Part shown: positions 11,601 through 23,600 of the stretch, in pieces
Layout: each line of letters starts with the position of its first letter
Position numbering within the stretch: position 1 is the stretch's first letter
Source of the DNA: Branchinecta lynchi
Taxonomy: Eukaryota > Arthropoda > Branchiopoda > Anostraca > Branchinectidae
DNA length: 64,000 nt
Assembly: GCA_023053575.1 (NCBI GenBank)
Contig: JAKZAP010000021.1
Coordinates: 9,300,212-9,364,211, forward strand
Direction of reading: 5' to 3'
Notes under the pieces: generated by a model
What the model was told of the DNA's origin: nothing
Database searches by the model: none
The model's input: the letters and a program-made list of their open reading frames with translations, nothing else
Translations under genes and position numbers: made by a program

Positions 11601-14600
11601 CTTGCTCCTAATTCAATCCTTTAATCAACTTCATATTAAACTTTTACTTTCACAAATTTTCCGGGTTTTCGCCGGATTCCATGTGAACTATTTGTCCGAC
11701 GAAAAAATTAATTTCCCATTCGAATTCAGCATGTCTTCTTACCCCTAAATCAACTATCTCAATAGCTTTCAAAAAATATTTGTTTTGCCCCTTAATTTGA
11801 AACCCCTCCCCCACCCTCAAATACATCAAACTTGACCGGTACTTTGACCCAAAGGATTCTCCCACCAAGTTTCATCAAAATATCTCAATCTCTTCGAGAG
11901 TTTTTGCGGACAGACGGACAACTTTTGCGATGTCATAGGTATCCCTCACTTACGTTTTGGGATCCCAAAAATGGATGGATTAAAAGTTTTTGGTAAGTAT
12001 TTTGCAGCAAAAAGTTGCCCTGTATGGATTTTAGTATTTTCTTTGACGACCTCCGGTAACGTTCACATAGGCTGATAGGCATACCCTTAATTACCATATC
12101 CTATACTGTAAAAGTTTCTGCGAGTAAGGATTAAAGGATTAAACTTAACTGCAGTATTTGCTACTGCACTGTTAGAAGTTTCAACGTTATGAAAGAAATG
12201 TGAAAAAAACGTCTACTGACTTTATTTATTATCGTCATGATGTCGGATAACTCAGCAGATACTTTTTGGCAGTTTTTCGGCTCTTCCTGATAGTAATGCT
12301 CATTATGCATAGCATTTCGAAACACAACAGATAACATCCGAAGTGTTATACGTTACGCATTATCTGTTGAAACCGCACATCCTCGTGTTATCTGTTATGA
12401 AACTTCTGACAGTGTGAGATTAATCTTATCTCTACTCAGATAAGAATAATCCAATTAGAGATAAGACTATCTTTTTAGAGACAAAATTAAACTCAGTAGC
12501 AAATACTGCAAGATTTTTTTTTCCAGTGTACCTCTCTTCCCAAACGAAAAAGTTAGAAGTCCCAACTTACCACATTTCCGCTTGTATTGGTGGCTTTTGC
12601 TTTTTACACACAAGATGGCCACCAGCATAGTCACAATAACAATACAGGCTGCAGCCAAAGTCACCAGAAACCAAGTCTGATGATAAAACGGACGCTGCTG
12701 TAAATACCCGTATTCGAGGTATATTTTAGAGGGAGTTAATACCTGGAAAAACAAAAAAAATCCGGTTCAGATTCTGGTTAATATCGATTTAATTAATACA
12801 CGATAATCCAGGTTGGTCAAGTATGCACTCGATGCCAAATGCACATCTTCAAACACACTTACAGGTTCATTAAAGTGCTTATCGTTCCAATTTCCCAATA
12901 AAGTTGCTGCATGCTACTTAAAATTCCCCTGAGAAAAAAAAATTATATGCTTAAAACAGTGGCCTATTTATAATTATAAATAATACCTGATTAAAAAAAA
13001 AAATATGTCTCTACAACCACAACTGGGCCGAAACCTACAATAAGAACTATCTACCCTACCTATAGTGAAATTCTACAACATTAAGCCGAACACGTCTGAT
13101 TTAAGACCCACAAAACTTCGCCCGAATTCTTTTTTCTTTCAAATTTACTGAAATCTAGATAGTCTTAAATATAATACTAAAGCAACTACTTCCATAATCA
13201 GTCCATACATTTCTAAACCCGGAGACCCCAATTCCGTACGGTGCATTCTATCCCCATCTAACGAAACCACGCTGATTTTCTCACTTGCCGTGTTTTGCTA
13301 CCTTCGATGTGTGTCACGCTGTCGACAGTTGTCTGCGAGAAGTTTGTCAATTAGAAAAATTGGTTATATAATTGTTTCCCTGTTTTCGCTATAAGTCAAC
13401 TGGTCTCGGAAAAGACTTAAAACAGCCAAAACCGTGGGTTATTTGTTGAAAGCATAGCCTAGTTTTAAAGTATTCCAAATATTCTAAAATATCATGAGTT
13501 GAAGAGTAAATAGTGCGAGGGGTCCTTTAAGCCAAACAAAGAGATCAACTTACTTCTTCAGAAGAGTACACAGGCAGTGAGATTCCGTATCGGTTGTATG
13601 AGATCACTCGGAATAAATAGGTTGTGGACGGCAAGAGATTCTGATAGGAGACTAGGAAGTCCGATTGCGGACCCGTTTCAGTTTTAGCAACTGTGGACCA
13701 TTTCTCTTCCTCTGTAAAACGGAACATAGAGTTACAAAAGTTGCGTTTTTGCAGATACCACGGTCTAAAGTGGTTTTTGCAGTTATCGTGGTATCTGATA
13801 CCACGGTCAAAAGGCGTTTTTGCAGTTATCGTGGTATCTGGCTAGTTATTGTGGTATCAGATATTCAGATACTACCGTCCGACCGTGGTAACTGGTCGTG
13901 GTATCTGAAAAGTCATTTTACTTTCATCAAATTTTGTCAGATTGGTGAGAAAGAAGTTTAGCACTTAGTGATGTAACTGGATATCTGTTTTTCTTTTGGG
14001 ATGACTTCGAAAAGTGCAATTTCGGCAATAGCTGTTTTTACAGAGCCCCTGCAAAAACGACTAATTGCAGGTCCAGTTACCGTTGTAACAGATACCATGG
14101 TATCGGCAAAATCGCAACTAAAGAGACGAGTCTCTGTTTTTTCCTGTAAGTCGTTTTCCGATTTACGCGGTAACCCACAAATGTCTGGTATACCTCATTA
14201 GTTCGGACGAACCAGAATGGCCTGTAGGCGGGTTTTAGAGTAGATTTTTTTTTAAGTTTCACTGAAAAGGCAGCTTATTACATCTTTTATCTGAATACAC
14301 TGAAATATTTTGACTCATCTAAGAGATTATTTTTTTTTTCACCCTGGGCTCTAGTAATAACGTTCAGAGTGTGCGTTGCTTGCATGACAACCCAAAATTC
14401 ATCCAGACGCGGAGAATTTGAAGTTCATCAAAGGGCTGCATTTCTAGTGCTCAGCTGAGACACTGGTGAAGTTACGCTTGTAGAAAACTAGGAGAACGAT
14501 TTTAGGATATGTCTTGCAAGGAATTTGACATTTTTATTTTATGGCAATGTCTTACATGTGTAGTTGGTAAATATTTCAAGTGTAGAGGGACAAGCACATA

Positions 14601-17600
14601 GAGGTCCACATAATCCCACAAGAATAGCTCCATATGATGAAAACGATTATCCATGGATAACGGACAAACAAAGTAACGCATTTTTATCGGGCTTTTAGGC
14701 CTATTCATGTGTTTGTGGTTTACTTCACTGCACTAAAAAGAAGGTTGTAAATAAATAAATTACATTTATTTATATTATCATAGCCATAAGTCACAGCTGT
14801 ACATAGTGATTAAAAAAATCTCCAACTAGAGGAAAAACGGAGATGCGCCTAAAGTACCACTTCGTGCTTTTTTTTAAACACAGATCCACACGCTGCCCTT
14901 ATCACTCGCACGTTTTTAGTAAATAAAACAGTACACTATGGTGGCATACGAGATCTTTCCTGTAAAACGCGGGTCAACGATCTTCGACATAATGAAGTAA
15001 AAAAAGACAAATTTAAAACTGCAGGTTCTCATCACGACCAGAAACTGTCCTTGACATTGTCTATTAAAACTTGAGACTTCCTAAACTACCTTCTTTGTTG
15101 ATCATTTAGAGGTTTAAGCACACCGATTCACATGCTAAACTCAGCGCTGTTATGTTATTTAAACATACTAATAAATAAAACAAACATAAAAACATGGTAA
15201 TGATTTTGAGCACACCGGTTCACATGCCACCCTTAGCAGTGGCTTCTTCTTGGTAAATAATCAAATAAATTGCAAAATAATACTAATAAATAAAAACAAA
15301 AATAAAAACATGCTAGCACACGAGATTTTTGTTTCATCATGCGGGACGAGGGGGGGGGGGGGAGATCGACCATTTTGTTAAAATATCTTTGGGTTCACAA
15401 ATAATTTTGCATTCCGAACAGATAAACAGTCATGCGTTCACATGAACTACTTACTGTAACCCATGGAGACATTTGCTGGAATAAAAAGTATTTTTGAAAA
15501 CAGGGTGCGTTATTAAATAATTCTCACAGCACCCGTGTAAAAATCGCAACTTATTTTCCAGGCTGTGTGCCGTCGTGAGCGTGTGCTCCACCTTTGTAAC
15601 AATTGTAACTATTGATAGCTATTTTCGTTCCACACTTGTGAAAAGATACTACACTGACCGTTCCAATCTTCTCAAAATAGTAACTATTTGCTTACAACGC
15701 TCGGGAGCGTAGTAAGCGTGGTAACAACGTACGTCTGTGGCGTGATCGACCCGATTAGCCCGTGGCATAAATGTGTTTCAGCCATGAGCAAAGAAGCTAG
15801 AATACTCTTGATGACTAACCTCTTATTGCCGATGCAAAATCGCCGTGTACCTACACTGTCAGAAGTTTCATAACAGATTGCGCATAACACTTTCAAGAAT
15901 AACATCTTTTCACTTAGAAATAAAGTGTTATGACCAATTAAGTTTATACTATTTCGTGCCTAGATCTCCAACAACACCTTCAATAGGTAAACATACTACA
16001 CTGTCAGAAGTTCAACAGAAGGATGCGCGGTTTCAACACATAACCCTTTGGGATGTTATCTGTTATGTTTCTTTCATTCCCGTTAGTATTTTTACGAATT
16101 GAAGGTGTTGTTGGAGATCTAGGCACGAAATAGTGTAAACTTAATTGGTAATAACACTTTATTTCTAAGTGAAAAGGTGTTATTCTTGAAAGTGTTATAC
16201 ACTATCTGTTATGAAACTTCTGACAGTGTAGCGGAAGAGCCAGAAGCGGTATCAAAGCTGCTCCCAAGCATCGCCGTGATTGGTTAACACAGGATTGAGT
16301 TGTTGAGTTTGAGTCGTTAGTGCTACGTTTTCGTGTTCTTCCCGAGGATCATTGGCGTGTTTTCGACTTAGTCATATAGAGTATCCTTGACGTCATGCGT
16401 AGTAACTACAGTAAGTAGGGTGGAACACGCCCGTCTCACTGGACCACTCAGTCCAGACTGCTAGACGACAAGAGAGCTTGTCACCGACAGAAACAATTTT
16501 ATAGTGCGACAACGCGATCAGGATTTCCCGGCCGGATTTCCTGTACTTTCATCATCTAGTTGAACAAATTTCAACTTTTCCATATGGAACTGACGATGGT
16601 GCCAAAAATCCGGGCAGGAATTCCAGTCCCGGAGCTCCTAATCCTGATCGTGTGTTCGCACTATTACGCCAGAATTTGTCAGGAGTTTTCGACTTCTCCC
16701 CAGATTCGCAGCTGTGACAAAATGTGTCGCAGGAAATCGCTTCTGCCAAAAATGTGGCAGGATTCTGCAGTTTCAAAGCTTTTTGGCCAAGTTCACGGCA
16801 ACTCTTCTCGACAGAAAGGATTTCTTTGTTTCACGAACATTAGTTCACCTTATAAGAGTATACTTTGAAGCCAATTAATTCTATGTTTGCTCACGTGACG
16901 AATTCCGCCCTCTTCTCGAATTTTCGCTCATTCCGTTATCAAGTGAATAAAAAACTGACGAAACCTACTTCACTTAAAAACGGAAAGTATGAATTCAAAA
17001 CACACCTGGGTCAACCACATAAGGTTTTCGCTAAACTGAAAAATCGGACCGAGTTTTTGCGGCCAAATTTCGTGTGTCCCGTCCGAGAAAAGTGGCAACA
17101 CTTTCTGAGATAAGAGTGGTCAAAAGGTCCAGACTTTCTATTACAGCATCATGAAATCAACACGATGGCATATCTTCAAACCATGGATTCAAAAGCATGA
17201 GAACGAACATCTCAAATGGAGGGACGAGCTTCCCGCCGTATGATTCGATAACGGCAAAGATCAATCTTTTTCGACCATATGCGTTTGCCCGGATTCAGCG
17301 GTAGTCGGAACCAGATCGACTTCGTAACTGTCAGAAATTTGATAAAGAGATAACACATGTTTGCATATACTTGTGTTAAACTTTATGGTAATTTATGTGT
17401 TGTAACACATTTGACTGTTATCTTTTCGAGAAACATAACATTTAAAAGGGTCATAACAGGTGCTGCGGAGACAGACAGGTGACGAGGAGTGGCTAACTGG
17501 TCTGATGTGTGGTCGATCCTTTACTACTATTACAAACCTGGCAGTGTTTGTCCAGGTGCGACTGAGACACAGGTCTTTGTTCTTTTAAAGTGTTTTAATT

Positions 17601-20600
17601 ATGTAGTTAGTCTTTGTTTTGTCTTCAAAAAGTTTGTTGAATATGTAGTTAATATTTGATTTGCGATTTTTTTTTTTGTACCATGGCCCATCGGGCTTTC
17701 CATATACAATACATACATTTAACACAGACTGATTGGGTAGTGGTCACCCCGTTTCCAAGCGCGTGGGAAACTAGCCACTGCCAAGTCCTAACTAAAAAAA
17801 AAATATCCGTTCTTCACTGAAGAATTCTTATTAGACAAATTTATTGGCGGCTGCAAGAAGATAGACATCCTCTTGGTGATATATCATCTCCTTTTTACCG
17901 ATGCTGTTCGGATGAGCGAGCTTGATCCGCGATGATACGCTATTGTGCAATTTTTGCATACTTTAAACATTCTGATTGATTGAATCAGATTTCAAGGATA
18001 CTGAAGCTGACAGACGGGAAGTATGGGAAACTTACCTTTTTTCTTTGCTTCAACATAATATCCCAAAATGGGACCTTTTCCTGATGCCCCATTCTCCCAC
18101 TGGAGGCCAACTGATGAAGCTGATCTGGTCAAAAGGAGGTCTTTGGGACGACCAGGGGATCCTTCCTGGGGTCCGGTCGTAACATTCCCTGAAAAATGGC
18201 ATGGAACCGTGAGCTGTATTCAGTATTTGATGTTGGGTAGCTTATTCTTTTTATATTTTTGCCCACACCCATTGTTAGTTGTTAATAGTTATTGTTAGTT
18301 GTTTAGTATGGCCCAAGCTGGCCGTTTTATTTTAATTAAATAAATAAATAAATAAAAAGCAAACGATATAATAAGCCCTGGAAAAGGTTGTTGAATAAAT
18401 GGGCTTACAAGGGAAAGAAAGTCAATTAAATATGGGTTAACTTTCTCAAAAGTTAGGCGAGGTGAATAGTTTAAAGTGGGTAAAAAATATATGCAAATTA
18501 ATGTCACTGAGGGAAGGAGGAGTAGTCATGAAAAGTCCGAATGTGATTTCACGCTCATGAGGCCTAGAAAATCAATGACGACCAATTATTATAAAAAGGA
18601 CAGAAAGAAATCAATTGCGAAATACGAGGTTCATTATCATTATGAGATGAAGGGTAGCCTACAGGTAAAATACGAAGTTCCTGATAACTATGTCTCGTAG
18701 ACACATTACGATTATCACCAGACATAACTTTTAGGGCCATGGTTGCATCGACTGTGAGAAGTCTGATAACATTTAACACAAGGATGCGCAATTTCCACAG
18801 ACAACATTTTGGATGTTGTTTCTGTTATGAGCTTTTTAATTGCTATGTTTCCGTAAAACGTAACTTCAAACATCGTTTGCAATGTTACTTTTAACGATAA
18901 CATAACATTTAAACGGCCATAACAGTAATACTCTGTAACTGCTTTTTAAACCACTCTCAATCAATCAATTTGTTTAATTCGTGATTTTAAAAATCACATA
19001 TTCAAAATTACACTAACACAGGAATATTCTTAACTAAATATATTCCATCATTTCATCCATTCGGTTCGGGGCAATAGCACATACGACAGGAAAGGCGGTA
19101 GAAATGGCCAGAACGGCATTCTGCATTCTCACAAATTGCATTTCGGAAACTTGTAACTTTCCAACAAAACTAACTATCGCTTTCCATCTCATAACATCAA
19201 AAGATTCAGTTTCATCTTCTAAAAACATTTGTCTAGCAGAGTAACGTTGATTGTATGAAAGGAGATGAGGAATGCATTGTTAAAACAAACTTTTAGTTTA
19301 CGCATCGTCGTCTCAAGATAGTTATCGAAAAGTGGGAGACAGTATAGTTGTGTGCAATACGTCTTACATAAAAGAATTCTGACCGACACAGTACAACATT
19401 TAAAATTACGAATTAAGTGGTTCGACGCGCGCAAGGACCCCGATACTGACTCGAAACTGATGAATCGCCATACATCGTCTAAGAAATAACCTAAGTACTT
19501 CACTTAAAAAACTGTTTAAAATTCACTCTTGAAAACAAATCACCAAGTAGAAAAGCCGGAAATATCAGGTATTTAAAATGTTTCCGGATAAAAATCATGT
19601 AATTGCACTTCGCAGAATTGAAAATAATGTCGTGCGTCGCTGCACAACTTGCGCAAATCTTCAACAGGAGACTTGATGCGTTCGCCGACGGCACCATTAG
19701 AACCATATCGTCAAGTTCACAAACACACAAGAGATGTTACAGCCTATACGGCTCTCCATTAACCGTTTACAAAGATCATCTATAAAAACATTAAATAAAA
19801 GAGGTGAAATAATTCCCCCTTGTTTAATTCCATTAGCAGCATGGAAAGGAGCAGAGAATTGTAACCCCCACTTCACACGAAACTCCTGCTGAACATACCA
19901 ATTTGAAAGGAAATCAACCAGCAGCTTTGGCATACCCCGGTTCGTAACTTTCCAAACAACAATTCGGGGTTAACACGGTCAAAAGCTTTACGTATATCTA
20001 AAAAAACAAGTGAAAACAGGACTACCAAGACTCAGATAGTAACACAAAGTATGCTTAAAGGACACCTGAACAATGAAACCATACTTGAACACACCATGGA
20101 GAATGCATTTACTGACATAGACACGGAGAGCATTCTTCTCCCGAGGGTGAAGTTTTCAAAATAGGGATGTTCGTTTCTGTAGGTTTGCACATGCTGACTC
20201 CAAGACAAAAAGCGCAATTCAATCAAACCTTGTACAGCGCTGGCCGGATCGTATTGGAATTTCTTCTACATATACGTTTGGGCTTAACTGGTTAAAAAAT
20301 ATTTCAGAACAAGGGTTGGTTGGAGACATTTGTTCATGCCTAAAATTGTTTGGTACTGAAATAAGGACAGATGCAAAATGGAGAAAAAATTATAGCTTGG
20401 AAACACTATTTCGTATTTGGACTGGGTTTTCTGCAGGCAACGTTAACGGAAGTCATACAGATAGGGATGACACTTGGTACTCTTCATTCAGGTGTCCTTT
20501 AACGAAAAAATACAGGAAACGGTACCATGCTGCTGTTTAAAACCAAACTGATTAAAAGATGTCTTTAAAAAATCAATAGAATGTTTCAACAGCAAATGCT

Positions 20601-23600
20601 CGAGCAGCTTCGAAACAACTGTTGTAACAGCAATGGGGCGGTAATTGATCAATATTTGTGAGGTCCCCGCACTTGTTCTTTGACAGAGGAATGATCGTAA
20701 CCTTCATCAGGTCTGGCGAAAGACAACTGTAACCTGATGTTCCACTGGTGACAATCTTCTCAGACAAGCGACTCTACGAAGGTGTGCGGAGAAAAAGGTC
20801 CAAGGGCCAAGTCCCAAATACGAACAGGGCCCTCGACTTGGAGCCATGAGTCCCTTTTCATCTTTTCACATTAGTTGCGTTTTTGCTGATACCATGGTAT
20901 CTGTTACTGCGGTTACTGGACCTGCAATTAGTCCTTATTGCAGTTATCGTGGTATCTGATACACGGTGCTCTGCAAAAACGACTATTGCCGAAATTGCAC
21001 TTTAACACTAAACTTCTTTCTCACCAATCTGACAAAGTTTGATGAAAGTGAGATGAGTTTTCAGATACCACGACCAGTTACCACGGTCGGAACGTAGTAT
21101 CTGAATATCTGATACCACGATAACTGGCCAGATACCACGATAACTGCAAAAACGCCTTTTGACCGTGGTATCACATACCACGATAACTGCAAAACGACTT
21201 TAGACCGTGGTATCAGATACCATGGTATCTGCAAAAACACAACTATTATTTCACATTATTATCTTTTCGAACTATCTTACCTTCAGATGGTGGGCCATAG
21301 TCGATGCTCAGCGCTCTGACGGCGAAATGGTAGACAACTTGTTCTTCAAGTGCTGTCACTATGAGAGTGTTGCCATTGACCTTCTGCTTAACTTGCTTAC
21401 TAAAGTCTAAAAAAAATCAGAAATTAAAACTAGTGGTCAGTCAATACACTAAACGATGTTTGACGTGTTTGCCCTATCATTTCATTTTCACACAACTGAT
21501 TGAAGAGAAATACAAATAACAAATTTCCATACAGAAGCGGGTATGCATCTTTTAAAAATTCTCTATCCCCGGGACTTGTCTCCACTGGTTTTACTATTTG
21601 CCTATAAAAACAGCCAAAAGGGATACTTGGGGGAGGGGTGTGGATGGGAAATAAAACTAGTATACGCTGAGAGCTAAGTGTTTCAGCTTTCTCTCAAGAT
21701 CAAGAATGAAACCATTTTTGTTTTTAATTTAATCTGGTTCCTTTTTTAATGTTAGTTTTCTTTTCTTGAGATACTTGTTAAAGTCATGAAAGTATATCAA
21801 TACTGTTTTAATAAGTAAAGCAACAAAGCAAACATAGCAAGATATTCACACACAATTTTTTAACGTGTGGCTTTCATCTGATTGTTAGGTTTGAACTCCA
21901 TCATATTGATTACCGTTTGGAAGAAAGAGAAATATAACAATATAATATGTATAAAAGATTTAAATATAATGGTATGTGTCGCGGAAAGACTAGTCCTACC
22001 TCCTGCCCAATGTGTGGAAGGGCGAATGTGATTTGAGCCATTTTAATAATAATAATGTAATAATGTACTTTATTTCCTTAATAGCTTGTATTATACACGC
22101 TAGCACTGGATCGTCATTCACGCAAATAACATATGACAATTACATAAGTAGACATTTCATCTACACGTACAACTTGGAAATATAATCTGACTTAACTAGA
22201 ATTAAAATATTGAGTAAAATATTTTATTTATGAGCGTAGGGAGTTGAATGAATTAAGATCAGAGGCGGTCTAAGAGTATATGTTTAGGATGTTGAAAAGT
22301 AGAAAATTCGATGGTGTGAGAATGTTCGGGAAATTCTACGGATTGGTTTGCGCCACCGCGAACTGTTTACTCAATTCAGTCATTCTTAATTTCTTTTTTT
22401 CTTTCTAGGTTGTTATTACGTTTATTCTTAAAGAATCCCTCTTGCGTTTTACTGTTTTCAAACCACAAGTGGACTCTCAGAAGTTTCATAACAGATAACA
22501 CATGGATGCGCGGTTTCAACAGACATCACTTGGGAAGTAATCTGTTGTCGCGACAAACGTTGCACGAAATGTTATGCATAACAAGCATTGCCAGGAAGAG
22601 CCGAAACACCGCCAGAAATGCATCCGCTAACCTTTTTTTTGTCGTTATTGCATCGAAAAATTCAGCAGATTCTTTTTTGTAACCAGCCTCATATTGCTCT
22701 CGAAAACGATAAGATAAGCGATAAACGATAACGATAAGATGGTTTTAAACAAAAGTGAGTCTTACTTTCATCTTGATGTGCTGTCTCATATGTGACTAAA
22801 TAGCCGAGAATTTCACCGTTCGGTTTGATCGGCGTGTCCCAAGACACGCGAAGACTGTTCATCGTGATTTCTGTGAAATTCAGAGATCCAGGCAAGCCGG
22901 GAAGACCCTGAAAAAGAAAAATCCTCTTTAAGGGTTCGAGAGAGAGAGAGATGGGTTTATTTAGACAACATAGTACCAGACAGCTAATTTGCGTTGCTTC
23001 ACTATACTAAATAACAAACTAACACCAAAAAAAAAAAAAGAACCTATCTATCACCAAGAAGAAATAAGTCCTTTTCTGGCTTTAATTTCGTCATACTTGA
23101 ACGCAGGATTGTACGACTTCTATCATTTTATAACTAGTGAACTGATATATATATATATATATATATACGTGTATTTAAAAGCCAGTGGCCATATACACAA
23201 CTACAAACACAAAAAATAAACGTAAAAGAAAAACCCTAACACTCAACACCTTCAAGTCGCTGCCTTCCGCGCCTCCACGCCTTTCTCTATAAAGCAACAT
23301 AACACAATAATCGAATCTCTTGAATTAGTCCCCAAAATACCAGGGAGCAGCGGTACACCCCCTCGAAAGTATTTATCCCTCAAATTCACCAAACTTTGGC
23401 AACTATTCAGAGACAAAAATGCTCCTCAGCCGGGATTTGAACCCCGTTTTGGTGGAAAACGGATACGTCAGCTGAATTTTATTGGAGCTATATTTCGGCC
23501 CTTCTTGGCAAGGGTCCTCTTCAGGCTCAAAACGGTACAACTTGTGTAAAGTTCCATCAGTATCATGACTTCTATCATCTCACGTACTTTAGCCCCTCAT

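Larger units (their letters stand above)
8336..12570 (-). other. sdk intron 15
   Basis: GT-AG, 4,235 bp. Two GATACCATGGTATC foldbacks, a TA-type MITE, a GGGATCCC-ended element and a nested MITE pair that ends 40 bp from the exon 15 donor. I see nothing clear in 9581-10038 and 10207-10743. Confidence 0.8.
13712..18035 (-). other. sdk intron 13
   Basis: GT-AG, 4,324 bp. Holds a foldback MITE touching the 3' splice site region (13739-14119), a family piece (14250-14710), a large nested MITE (15579-16430) and a MITE remnant (17328-17460). 14711-15578 and 16431-17327 show nothing I can assign apart from a G tract at about 15349-15361. Confidence 0.8.
18189..21280 (-). other. sdk intron 12
   Basis: GT-AG, 3,092 bp. 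It contains a (TAAA)n-tailed sequence (18290-18356), a MITE remnant (18744-18935), a broken LINE (18958-20790) split by a TTAA MITE, and a foldback MITE (20873-21244). Confidence 0.8.
21407..22765 (-). other. sdk intron 11
   Basis: GT-AG, 1,359 bp. A LINE 3' tail (22031-22225) and a broken MITE (22474-22682). Nothing else recognised in 21407-22030. Confidence 0.75.

Noticed and set aside
16552..17113. Several overlapping 74-102 residue ORFs
   Set aside because: No domain, opposite strands overlap, and no homologous copy in the window. Possibly transposon debris.
23424..23450. Possible tRNA on the minus strand
   Set aside because: A B-box-like GGTTCAAATCC is present, but there is no A box or acceptor stem, and a dispersed repeat begins where the 5' half should be.
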